Shown here piece by piece: positions 32,251 to 43,721 of a stretch of DNA of 64,000 bases. Position 1 is the first letter of the stretch. The number at the start of each line of letters is the position of its first letter. Below the pieces are notes generated by a model. The model saw nothing but the letters and a program-made list of their open reading frames with translations. It did not search any database and was not told where the DNA came from. Both the position numbers and the translations under genes were made by a program. The DNA comes from Parapristionchus giblindavisi (Eukaryota > Nematoda > Chromadorea > Rhabditida > Diplogasteridae). The DNA is taken from NCBI GenBank assembly GCA_943737045.1, contig CALSFV010000089.1, positions 248,001-312,000 on the forward strand, read 5' to 3'.

Positions 32251-32873
32251 TGTATTAGCCCGTTGTATCGCTTTTCCCCTTTTTTATTGGTATTACCGAT
32301 GTCATAATAATAATAATGCTAATAATAATAAATGAATTTTCAACTTACACTAGCCTTTCCGCACGAATTAGTCATTTCACTATGAAAAAAAACGAAATTT
32401 GAAAAATTCATGATTAACTTGTTTCTACTATAGCCTAAAAGATCTCAAAAACCTAAATCCAATGATATTTTAATCATATCAGTACGATTACTAAGAGTCC
32501 AGAAAATCGGTCCGGCCCGAAATTGGCCCGAAATTCTCACTCTCATTCCAACTCATTGGCCCGTTGATCACTCTCCCGTGCGAGAGAGAGGCTGTATAGA
32601 GTCTCTCTTCGGACAACCGAGATAGAAGGGCCAGGGGGAAAATCATCCGTGATTCGTTCCCACCACTCTAGTTCCCACCACTCTAATAGGGACCACACTG
32701 ATTTTCTGAACATTTATGTTTTTATGAATGAAGGATAAGAAACAAGAAAAACATTTGATCCATTAGTTTGTTCAAATGATAATATTCTTTTTGTTCCATA
32801 ATCGTCTCTTAATCTTCTTTCTTCACTTTCTTCCCATTCATGTTTCACACAAAAAAATGAAATAATTTCAGTG

Positions 32874-34378
32874 ATGATAAACAATGTGTTTAGACTTATT
32901 CTAATCCCTTTTATCACTCTATCACAACAATCATATCTACAAGTTGGACTAAGGTCAGAGGGAAGAGGTAGAGGGAGAGGTAGAGGGAGAGGGAGAGAAT
33001 GTACCAAAGAACGGGTGTTCTGTTTGCTAAAAATCATCGTAATGATGGGTTCTCGATTAGATTAAAGAAGATCTAAATAAGAAAAATGTTTGTCATCCTC
33101 TTGTAAGGGGGCATGCCACAATATAAAAAATATAAACGACTAGAATAAAAATAATTTCAAAAATTACAAAAAAAATTAAGGCCCCCTCCAAGCGTTCCTC
33201 CAATTTCTTTCTCTAGAAATCCAGCTCTAAGAAACTATGGAAAGACGATCGGAGATAGTTTAGATGCAGGTTATTGTAGAAACATTGATATATCGATTGA
33301 TTATATTGATTGATAGGTTTATTCCGACAGTATCTGACATCAGAATTATATCAAGAAGGATCATTGAAGAAAGATAAAGATTGTGAACATTTTCCCAATT
33401 CAACAATGAATTCATTTCATGTTTATCAATGTGATGATCAAAGTAAGGATAAGAGATTACCTTATTCATTATTTCGTCTTTCTACTCTCATTATTATGTA
33501 TATACATTTATTTGTAATAAATGAGAGAAGAAACTAACACCAACGAGAGAATACTAATCAGATAACTGATCGCTGATAAAGAAATAATGAAAATATATAG
33601 TTTTAATGTTCTAATAATCTTACCTTTTTCTATTTTAGAACACTTGTATTCTCTTTTCCAGAATACATCCTGAAATTAAGCTTGCTTGACTTATATGGAT
33701 ATTTTAGAATCGGTGACACTCCATAATATGGCAATAACAAACTATCGAGGAGAAGAAGTTTATCCAATTAATATGGGATCATATATAAGAATATTTATTG
33801 ATCTCACTAATCATCTTAAACGACGGTTAATCAATAATAACTTATCATAAACTAATCGATATTTCTGGCAATTACAGTATCGATGACTTAACAATCGAAG
33901 TATCTGCCTATAAAAGATCCCGCGGATGGCTAGGATGCGGATGGTTGTATCTACCCTCATTTGCATTACTGTAAGTATCTATTATCGATTGATGATTGAT
34001 TGATTATTGATTAATTTATTATTGATTGATTGCAGTAACAATGAAGATGTATGTGCAAACAATCCATCATGTCCATTACCCGAGAATAGAAGACATGTAT
34101 TAGAGATTCCAATTGTATCATCACAAGTATTCACTCGATTACTTAGATTATTCCATCTACAAAAGGTATATAATATAATAAATTCATCTTTACAACTTTA
34201 TGCTCTATTCGGAAAATTTCGAAAAATAAGAAAATAAGAATGACAATACTTTTCTGATTATTGATTAAAAATAATTCTATGACAGGATGTTTATCAATTT
34301 GAATTTCGTCTTCGAGAGAGATCGAAACCATTCAATGATCTATTTTGTTTCAATCTTCAAACAAGAGTTACTGTATAG
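32874..34378 (+). CDS. Secreted GM2-activator-like (ML superfamily) protein, 6 exons
   Basis: Exons are 32874-32967, 33317-33442, 33708-33825, 33878-33970, 34036-34165 and 34286-34378, giving 217 residues with continuous phase. The start MINNVFRLILIPFITLS is a signal peptide. The mature part has the cysteine spacing and motifs of nematode ganglioside GM2 activator-like proteins: DCEHFPNSTMNSFHVYQCDD, then VYPINMGSYIRIFIDLTNH, GWLGCGWLYLPSFALL, CANNPSCPLPENRRH and a final CFNLQTRVTV. Such proteins bind lipids in the lumen or outside cells; the ligand here is unknown. An acceptor (ATTTCAG) ends 2 nt before the ATG. The exon 1 donor is uncertain because AGAGGTAGAG occurs twice in tandem. Confidence 0.8.
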
Positions 34379-34913
34379 AATGTTCATCCATCCGATCTAT
34401 TTCATTCATTCCCTTCTCCCAATATACTCATTCGTTGAGTAATCATCATTCATACGTGTATTCTTTCTAAGCAATGTATATAGATAAATTATTTTTTTAT
34501 TTATTCGATAAAATTACACCAATTTATGAAGATTGTGGCCATGGTAGAGTATCCAGTATATTGATTGACTAAAATAGAATGGATGATAAATCGATTGTCA
34601 TAGTGTATCTTATAATTGGGAATACGCTAACTTCCTCAAATGATTTCATACGAGGAATTATGAATTGTCTAGATTCATTGATAGTAGGTATAATAGAAGA
34701 TATTGAGATATTAGATGATGATGACATTAGAAGTTAGAGTATCACAGTAGAGAGTACTGCATCATTCATGAAGGAAAGTGACAAATTACAAATTTTGTTC
34801 TGATGCTGATATCGAAAACTGACATTCAACAAAAGTTCTTTATCAGTTATTATATGGTATTTTATGAGGTGTGTATAAATTAATTTGAGATGAAACATAA
34901 GTGATATGATAAA
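34379..34913. other. Convergent 3' ends, no gene seen
   Basis: AT-rich DNA between the stop codons of the GM2-activator-like gene (+) and the secreted-protein gene (-). No open frame with splice signals or repeat was recognised. Confidence 0.4.
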
Positions 34914-36908
34914 TTAGAAGAGAAAGTAGATGGCAACTAATATTATGAAGATAAGTGATAGACGTGTGGCTGAAAAATATTCTGTATTTCAAAATATAAA
35001 TTGGAAATGTAAGTATACTTGAATTCTTCGATGCATCTAATTGATATGCAAATGAAGAATATAATGAGTTTCTATTAAATTGCATTCGAACATTTACTTT
35101 ATTAACTGAATAATCTTTTCCAGTCCATTGTTCAACTCCTCGGAATCTGAAATGTTTACGGTCAATCATATTTGTCAAAGCTCAATTATATTGTAAAAAA
35201 AGAAAATTACTCAAGAGTATCTTGTGTTAAACCAGTCACACTCAATGGTTCATTGTAGTTCGGAAGATTTTCATCCAAACGGAAATGAATATTGATATTG
35301 CTTAAATAAAAAAGATGATTTTTATTGATAAATGTGTTGAAAAAAATAGAATATATTGGAGTTTGATTGTATAAAACAATATATTTGTCAATGATATAGG
35401 ACAGAGTATTTGAAATTTTTGGCAATTCTTGTCAAGCAAAAAATGACAAAATCATGTGCGCACCGCAAAAAAGTGAAAAACACCGCAAAAATGCGAAGAA
35501 TGATTCTGGCATTTTTTTGCTTGACAAGAATTGCCAAAAATTTCAAATACTCTGTCCTATATATTCGAAAACACACCCATTCATATCATTAGTAAAAGTA
35601 TTATCAATAAATTGTTCAGTGCTCCAATACAAATCATTCGAATTTAGTTTACATCCAACATATCCTTAAAAACAAACTTCCTTGGAACATTTCAATCGAT
35701 ATCAAACCTGGAGATGAAAGGGCAAAACTATTTGAATTTTCCGACGAAGGATTCACTGAAAATGATAGAATAAATCAATGAAAAAGTGATAATAGATAAC
35801 TTACAAACATTTCCTGATATCATAACACTACAAGAAGTCATGGTTTCATAATCAATAGTAGCAATAGGTCCATGAATATCAATTTGTGATTGTTCCGCTT
35901 GATTATTAGAGCTAAAATAAATATCTACATTTTCATCGAATAGCTTGACACATTAAACGGATAAAATTGAAACTTTGCAGAATAAATAGGCCAGCAATTC
36001 TCATAAACTGCATCATATCCAGTTGCATAGACTTTTGGTTTAATTTCATCTTTCAAATTAAAATTTTGCAGACGAATTCCATTTCCACTAGTCATTATAG
36101 TCAATTTTCCTTGTGTAGTTGAGAACTGTTGATTGGATGAATCAGCCAATACAATCAAATCACCATAGTGTTCTATATTTGTATATGTATTATTATTGTT
36201 ATTAGATTCATATAATTGTATTACCTGCATCTTTCTCTACTACATAAATAATAAAATTAGGTGATGCTTCGAATCCAATATTCTTTACTTTGTATGTTGA
36301 ATCAGCCTGAATTATTGAATATGTTTTGATTGAATTGAACTAAACTAACAGGAAGAGTGTACCCACTGAGATATGGTAGAGTACTCATCTTTAGTATATC
36401 ACTTAATCTGGAATATATATATAGATATTGTGATAAGAATAAGCGGAGCTATCTTCTTTCTGATCTTTGATCTTCAAATGTTATAAATATTTGTTTACCA
36501 TTGATGAATAGAATGTGTAATAAACATACGAGGTAACATTTTGATCGACTCTTCCATCATTCTTCGTGATGAGTATATCATTTCTATCACTTGGAGTGTA
36601 TACAATACAACCTTTTGAACAACGAATATTCATCTAAAGATAATGAATGAGAGAATCGAGTTAATAAATGGAGGCTTACTGATCTACTGTTTACAACATC
36701 TTGTCCTTCTATTATTTCTGATTTTGTGAATGATACGTGACTTTCTCCAAAGTTCATCAATTACAAAACAATGGTTTTCAAAAGATTTTCTGTGAACAAA
36801 ATGATCGAAAAACAAACCTGCTGTAGAGAATAAGCAAAAGATTGAAAAGATAACTGAAACAAATGGTTTAATTTTATTAAATGTAAGAAATATTTCAATA
36901 CCTATCAT
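34914..36908 (-). CDS. Secreted or membrane-anchored protein S1, unrecognised
   Basis: Read on the minus strand: ATGATAG|intron|TTATC gives a signal peptide MIVIFSIFCLFSTA. Exons at about 36.75-36.68, 36.64-36.54, 36.42-36.36, 36.31-36.23 and 36.18-35.93 kb encode ADSTYKVKNIGFEASPNFII and EHYGDLIVLADSSNQQFSTT. Later exons include LDENLPNYNEPLSVTGLTQD (about 35.3-35.2 kb) and EFRGVEQWTGKDYSVNKVN. The last exon is a hydrophobic tail LSLIFIILVAIYFLF and a TAA at 34914-34916. An N-terminal signal plus C-terminal hydrophobic tail suggests a surface protein, GPI-linked or single-pass. It may belong to the large nematode CUB-like family, but I cannot confirm that. Middle exon borders are approximate. 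A MITE (35399-35558) lies in a probable intron. Confidence 0.6.
35399..35558. mobile_element. Palindromic MITE with TA target in gene S1
   Basis: 160 bp. Ends GGACAGAGTATTTGAAATTT / AAATTTCAAATACTCTGTCC extend into arms of nearly 50 bp, flanked by TA on both sides. The loop contains CACCGCAAAAA repeats. It probably sits in an intron of S1, using donor GG|GTGTGT and acceptor TTTAAG around it. Confidence 0.8.
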
Positions 36909-37355
36909 GGCAACTCAATCGATTCTTCTATTTACTCTCGTCTATGTTTATAAAAGATGAGACTGAGTCAAGGTAAAGCTAGGATAGGAATATAAATATA
37001 ATAATAGATCAAATAAAGACTTGCAACATACGAATATAATGGTTTATAAAGCAAAAAAAAAAACATAAACATGTGAAGCAGAAGCTTGGAATGCATTGAT
37101 CTTATCAGTTGATAGATAACTTTATCATGAGAAGAATTAAATGAATCATTGAATACAAAGAAAGAGATCATTTATTATTTTCTTTTTATATATGTAGTAC
37201 TTGATTGATTTGGCAGTATAAGTGTGTATATTGATTATTCATTTTGATTGGAATAAAATGAATGATAGAGAAATAATGAAGATGAAGGTGATATTGAGAT
37301 GAGAACAATCTGAATCATTCATCCATTTATTATTGTTTTTTTCATCTTTTTTTCG
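36909..37355. other. Intergenic, S2 to S1
   Basis: AT-rich spacer between the stop of S2 and the start of S1, both on the minus strand. No coding signal is seen. It should contain the S2 3' UTR and S1 promoter; the short distance (447 bp) suits tandem genes. Confidence 0.4.
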
Positions 37356-39465
37356 TTAATTTATTTGAAAGAAGTAATATGTAGATAATAGTGAACCTGA
37401 TGTGATTTTAATCAGAAATTTGGGTGTATGATAAGGGACTTGATTGATAATCGATAATGTTAATTGAGATGCGTTCACATTTTGTTCATATATTGAATTG
37501 GTTGAATTGATTCTAAATAAATTAACATTATATTCATAATTAATGTATTCTCACAGTATATCTAAATTGGTATTGGAATTGATGGCAGTCAAGCGAATCT
37601 GAAAAGTAATTATCAGTTGTTTTAAACATGTGATTAGTATTGTTGAAAGTATTAAAATGAATGATTAACCTGTTCGTCATTTCTGAGATCATTCACATTT
37701 ATATCCAATTGTAGTAGAGTCTAAATTATCTTCATATTAATTAATCATAAATAATTAAACTTACATCCCTTCCTAGATTATATTTCAGATTTAGAGTATT
37801 TCCAATATCAGTATTATAACTTTGATTGATTGATGACCATCCAGATGACATTATTGATGTATCACCCCCAGGGGTCATACTTATATTGTAATCTCAATTT
37901 ATGAAATACCCTTTCTTCATTTTAAGATCCAAAAAAGTACCATTGATGGTAGATAAAGTGAATTGAAAAGTTGAATTGGAGAATGATGGATTGAATAATG
38001 TAGATATTGGAGTATTTAATATGATAAAAGACGTTGATTGGCGTTGAGATGAACTAAATTAAGAATTTAATGATTATTAATAAGTAGACCAATCTTTATC
38101 AGATCAGTAGATCAGTAGATCTTTGATATATGAAAACATTAAAACGAAACATTTCCATTTTCTGATCTTTTATAATTTTCGGTTAAATGAAATTATCATG
38201 GAATAATAATAATTATTATAATTATAATAAAGAATGAATTCAATTTCATTCATTCCGATGAGATTAATGATTAGAGTAAGTAACAGTAGAACTCTCTCAT
38301 TTGTTATGATGGAAATAAATAATAAAGAATAGATAATTCATACACATCAAGAACTGCATAATTTTCATCAGAAATTGAATCATATCCACACGAAGAAATA
38401 CGAAGAATTGACATCTATTGGATAAAGTATGAATACATTCTAGATTGCCAAAGTATTTCAAACCGTATTGATATTGAATGATGATGCTTTCACTGATATT
38501 TTTCCATTAAGAATAGTCACTCCAATATTCTGAAATATTCATGTCTTTCTATATTATAGGTATTGGTTATGAAAATAAATGAATAATACATTTCCAATAG
38601 ATGGAATGATCATGGTAGTTTCATTACTAAGTGAATAAACAGGAAGATGACGAGTCTCTACAATTGATTATATTATTATATTTCTTTGTTTATTCTTCTC
38701 TTCACAATACCATTCATTTGAACATAATAAATAACATAATTAGTCTTATTTACTGTATCAGATGTTAATGGATTGTAGTTTATTATCTATAATAATTGTT
38801 TTCATTTATTTGATACAAAATTTCATATTTATGATTCATAAATTCGATCTTCCAAAACATTTTTAGTTTCATTGAACTTGACTACGTAATAATCAACCAG
38901 TTGTTGTCATGTAATCAACTAGATTAAATTTGTTTTGTTATTCAGAATATATCTATCGGTAAAAATGAAAGAAGATACATTAAAAGGTTGAGTGACATTA
39001 ACAGGATTAAGTAGACCATTTGAATCTCTTCGAGAAGATATTTCATAGATACTGAATGTATCAAGATCTCAATGTTCTGTTGTGTCACAATTATTATAAA
39101 AGAAACCTTGTATTAAGATTATAATTAGTAATCATAATATTCTTGACATAATCAATATTTCCGTTGGTATCATAATCAGCATATAAATATGAGTTTGTTG
39201 TCAGTGGAAAAGTCTTAGAGGAAGTTTTTAGATATGTTAATGTAAGTTAATAACAAGTAATTAAATACCATTTGTCTTCCTATATCATTTCCAGTGAATA
39301 CTCCAGAGTGAGCAAAATCTCAATTTATTTATTTTATATTTAAAAAAATGTGTTTAAACTCACTCAGTGCTTCACATGATACAATGAAAAGAGATAAGAA
39401 GAAAACTGAAAATAAGGAAAAAAGAACATCAAAATGAATTAATAAAATGACAGACCAGATATCAT
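37356..39465 (-). CDS. Secreted protein S2, unrecognised, probable paralogue of S1
   Basis: ATGATATCTG|intron|TTTTC encodes the signal peptide MISVFFLSLFIVSCEAL. Downstream exons read NFAHSGVFTGNDIGRQM, TFPLTTNSYLYADYDTNGNI, DLDTFSIYEISSRRDSNGL and INYNPLTSDTVNKTNYVIYY. The last exon reads SLLSTYYFFQIN and ends in a TAA at 37356-37358. Asn-rich, many possible N-glycosylation sites. The first intron interrupts the signal peptide at the same place as in S1 (ATG ATA ... G|TT), and YVIYYV here matches FIIYVV in S1, so the two are likely tandem duplicates. Unlike S1 the C terminus is not strongly hydrophobic. Not all exon borders were resolved. Confidence 0.55.
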
Positions 39466-40208
39466 AATGTAGTGTATTGAGTTGTTATAAGTAAAAGAGA
39501 AGATAAGGAAGGTCTTCCTTCTAGTACTTGAAGAGATTATGAATAAGATGAAAATGAGAAGAGGAAAGAGAAGAGATTGACGAGTGTTGCCATAGAAAGT
39601 AATAAGATGAATAGATGGATTCATGGATATATCTCTATCTCTCTCACCATATGTTTCTCATATTGGATGAAAACAAAATTATCGGAGAGTGCCTATCTCA
39701 ATTCTGAGTCATTGCAACAAAGAAAGAATTAAAGAACATTCTGATAATGTCATGTATCATGTATGTATCATTTAACTAATATAAAACCAAAAAGTTACCC
39801 AAAAATAACAGAAAATGAAAAGGAATGCATCGAAAAAAATGTAGGACAAAAAACACAGCAGTGAGCGTTAGCATCATATGATATAATGTGAAAATTGTAG
39901 TCGTATGAAAAGTTTAATTAGTCATTTCAATCACTGATAATAAAACCCTCATTTGTGACATTTCTACTTCATATAACACACTGAGGCAAATTATATTAAT
40001 ATATTTATCTTTCAATCTAATAATGCTATGTTCAAGTTGCGAAAAGAAAAGAAAACCAGAGAAAACTCCTCGTTTTACACTCTCTCGCCTTTTTCCGCGA
40101 CTTGAACAGCAAATTAGACAACCTGTACATAATAAATCACTTCATGATGGTAATCAATCGTGTAACGAGAATACTGTAGACTACTTCCATACATGACTAT
40201 CTATACAA
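39466..40208. other. Intergenic, with a small inverted-repeat relic
   Basis: No gene is seen. At about 40029-40113 the ends TGTTCAAGTTGCGAAAAG and CTTTTTCCGCGACTTGAACA are inverted copies, an 85-bp MITE-like relic. The rest is AT-rich. It separates the mtg1 stop from the S2 start. Confidence 0.4.
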
Positions 40209-41899
40209 TCATAAATATGGTAGAAGTAATTCCTTATCCAGACAATGATCTCTCAATTTGGCTCCTCTGAACAATGAAATGAATAACTTCGTCGCCTTAT
40301 CCAAGTCCCATCTATAAATTATATTGATTAGATTATCGATTAATTCATTATTGAATACAGTACCTCTCCTGATATCCTTCCCCTGGAATCATCTTCTTCA
40401 CTCTCATCTCATGTTTAGAACAAATCCTCTTTAGTAAATCATCAATATCATCTGTTGATTGAGTCCCACGGGGAAGATCAAGTAATCGATTGTATGAATA
40501 GTCACCAGTACTGTAAGTATAAGATTATTGATTAGAAATATGAATAATGATTAATTAGATACCGATTCATGAAATAAAGTAGATAATCAGCCACTAAACG
40601 AGGATCTGTTGCAGATTCTAGAATAAGATCACATAGGGCCAACTTCATTGCTTCATCTACATTCTTATGTCTGGAATTAAAGATCAAAGATCAATAAAGA
40701 TCAAAGATTAATAAAGATCAAAGATCAAACCTTGGAGGTAATACTCCGGGAGTGTCCAATACATATATAGGTGGTCTATCTAATACTCTCACTCTATTTT
40801 GTACACGAATAGTCACACCAGGACGAGCTCCTTAGAAATAAAGTTAATTTATTATCTCCATTGTAGATGAATGAATACCTTCAGTGACAGCACTCTTCTT
40901 CACTCCAAGATTTGTTGATCGTAACGAATTAATCAATGATGATTTTCCAACATTTGGAATACCCACAACCATCACCTATAACACTATTCATCCCAATCAA
41001 TATTGAAAAGATCAATCGATAATAGAAAGTCATCCATTCAATAACTTACTTGATATTCAGTTTTAGTCGTTCGATTAAATCTTGGTTCACTTCTCAAAGC
41101 ATCAATCATACATTCACGAAGATCAACAATAGCCTGAACAATCGTAATTCATTACACTCAATTCATCTTCAACTACCGTATACCACACCATACACTAACC
41201 TTACTTATTCTCCTCTTACAATCAGTCCATACTATCCGTGGATTACCATTATCCATGTAGTATTCTTCTATTGGTTGTCTGATATCAATCAATAATCTAA
41301 CGTAATCAATCAATATCTATGAACTACCGTACCTATATTTCTTCATATCGATTAGATCCATTTTATTCATAACTAGAATATGTGGTCGTGCAGCTCCAAA
41401 TTGTCGTGCAATCATTGGATTTCGTCCTGATATAGGAATACGAGCATCATGAACCTATACGATATCAAGATTACGGTAGTTCCTACTGTAGTTACCGTAT
41501 ACCTCAATGATAAGATCAACCGTACGTAACTTTCCCTCCATAGCTTTCAACTGTACAGACATATGCATGGGAAACCTTCAATATACAAATTCAATTGCAT
41601 ATAGGGCTGTATTGTTATAATAACCAAACTGACCAAACTCTGAAATCGAAAGATTGAGGTAGTTCAAATGATTCTCTGAATGGAGGTAGATCATTGATTG
41701 ATGATGAAGGAGTATTGATTGATTGATCAGCTTGATAAGATGAGGTCGATGAGAACAATGAATCTGGAACATTAACATTAGAAATCTTTCCTATCCAACT
41801 AGAACTTCAACGTCATAACATTTCTCATCAATTTATATATTCGAATTGATTATATCTCAATATGGATATAATGAATACATACTGTGCATCTTCATCCAT
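40209..41899 (-). CDS. mtg1: MTG1-type mitochondrial ribosome-assembly GTPase, 11 exons
   Basis: Exons on the minus strand: 41899-41883, 41798-41634, 41575-41503, 41454-41333, 41278-41200, 41133-41050, 40975-40879, 40830-40731, 40670-40563, 40510-40364, 40311-40209; 364 residues, phases consistent. It has the circularly permuted G-motif order of YlqF/MTG1 GTPases: WFPMHM and VHDARIPISGRNP near the start, G4 NKMDLID, then G1 VVGIPNVGKSSLIN, G2 region GVT and G3 LDTPGVLPPR, followed by a helical C-terminal domain. Family members act on the large subunit of the mitochondrial ribosome. WFPMHM replaces the usual WFPGHM. The serine-rich N terminus (about 55 residues) may hold the targeting signal. 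It lies 239 bp downstream of elp4. Confidence 0.9.
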
Positions 41900-42138
41900 T
41901 CCTTTCCCTTCATCAATCTTCTACTCATACATCCTACCGTACTCCACATCCTTCAATACATCTAACTAATCAATCAGTCTACACTCTTACATATAATTAC
42001 AACGGTATAATGACCATTTAACACAGACACATAGTTGATAGTAAAAACATATTTTATCTCAACAAACCCGTACTTACAACAATCGCATGCAAAGTAAACA
42101 ACAAAAGCAAAGATAAATACGGAACTTGATAAGAGATA

Positions 42139-43591
42139 TTAGAATTGTTGAGCAATGGAACATGAACCCATTGATTTACTCTTAGTTTCTTCATCATCAT
42201 CTCCTAATGCAGGTGGAAGATGAAGAATACGAATATCAAAACTACGACGATGTAGATCAAATGTAAGATCAATTGATGGAGGAGCTGGAGGTGATAAGGA
42301 GATTAGACGAGGCAGACGAATTATTCTGCAATAATATCAATCATTCAATAATGATCTACCGCAACTTGCTCTATTAATAATCAAAAATACCAATAGATTC
42401 AAGCTAAAATCAACAATATATAATGAAACCTAAAATATCCATGAGCCTTATCATGCATCTTCTTTTCTTCTTCATTCATTGCTTCCATTCTAAAATATCC
42501 ATCAGCTGTTGTCTCCAATTGACGGATAACTTCTAAATCAATCAAAGTATAATCAATCAATAATCAATCTACCGTACCTGGTCGCATCACAGACGAGTTC
42601 ATACTCGCAAACACAACAACGTACGCATTTCTAGATTACAATTAAATAATTGATTTGACCAATCGATAAGTATTAAGATATACCGTAATAGATGAGGTAA
42701 TCGTACAATGAATGACTTCAATGATTCATCATCTTCCCATAATGGAGATCCTAATCCTTTTATGATTACTCTCAATAAACGAGGTTTAGGTCCATTTGGT
42801 ACACGAGGACCTTTACTCTGAATATACTACAATCAAAAAATAGCCAGTGATCATATGATTAAACCTTTGCATATTCACGTTTCTTCAATAATTCAGAAAG
42901 AGTATTAAATAGTGATTGATAAGAGAATGATTGATCAACAGATGAAGGGAATCGAGTAATGATAGAAGTTGATGAAGAACGAATCTGATTTACAATTAAA
43001 TAATAATGATGGATATGTAGATACAAACTTGATCAGATACTGTGGTAGCTAGGTCATATTTCGATATTTTTTTGGAGATTGAAGAATCAATTTCCTTCAT
43101 AGGAGCATATCTCCATGCAATCTACAATTACAATGATTATCACAATAATTCATTCCATATTATAATAACCTGCATAGAATCTCCTTGCTGATCAATAACC
43201 TTGCTAGTACTATGTTTCTCATTCGGATCGATTCTTGATGGAAGCCTATCAAGAATATCACCTTCATCAAACGGTGAACGAATACTTAATATGTCCTGAA
43301 GACTGAACCATATCAAAAAGCAGTTAACAGTTAACCACTGACATGGCCCTCGTACAACCCTTCTGAAGCACTCAATCGAAGCAGTACATCACTATACGTC
43401 CTCGAACCGACCTCATCGAACACAACTTAAAACCATCCATGCAAAAGTATTCAACTCATGAACTGACCAAACGATGTATTAGGCACCCCTCCACCAAATA
43501 AAGAATCAACTGCAGAACAACCACAAGACAATTCAAGATGTCGAGACTTCACAGAACATCCGGAAATAGAAACTGCATCTCCAAAATTCAT
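42139..43591 (-). CDS. elp4: Elongator complex subunit ELP4
   Basis: Starts MNFGDAVSISGCSVKSRH, followed by SCGCSAVDSLFGGGVPNTSF, the RecA-like fold entry that in ELP4 carries the G-LDQLLGGG motif. Further exons read FVFDEVGSRTYSDVLLRLSA, LQDILSIRSPFDEGDILDRL, IAWRYAP, SIITRFPSSVDQSFSYQSLF, RLLRVIIKGLGSPLWEDDES, RNAYVVVFASMNSSVMRP and VIRQLETTADGYFRMEAMNE. The C terminus RSFDIRILHLPPALGDDDE matches the ELP4 LKRRKFVIEKLHLPP block. ELP4 with ELP5 and ELP6 forms the accessory ring of Elongator, which modifies wobble uridine in tRNA. The start lies 130 bp from the rpl-3 stop and 6 nt after an acceptor-like TTAG. Confidence 0.85.
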
Positions 43592-43721
43592 CGCGCCCTA
43601 ATGTGCATAATTTTTTAAGCTTCTTTAATGCTATATCCCAAATACTTAGAAGTTCATACTTGATGCTAACAAGACAAATCGTTTATAACAACAATTTATG
43701 CAGAAAATAGCATATAACAAT

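Larger units (their letters stand above)
30475..32668. mobile_element. Decayed Tc1/mariner element with TA targets
   Basis: Left end GGGTGGTGGGAACGAATCA and right end TGATTCGTTCCCACCACTC form inverted termini with TA on each side (30473-30474, 32669-32670). A partial second right terminus follows directly. It carries a mariner transposase remnant and two later insertions: a 507-bp MITE (31283-31789) and the SINE-like repeat at 32071-32250. Confidence 0.75.

Noticed and set aside
35399..35558. MITE disrupting a coding exon of S1
   Set aside because: Removing the MITE joins open frames on both sides (FEYI / IDKYIVLYN), but a good intron (donor GG|GTGTGT, acceptor TTTAAG) spans the same place and keeps frame, so an intronic insertion is the simpler reading.
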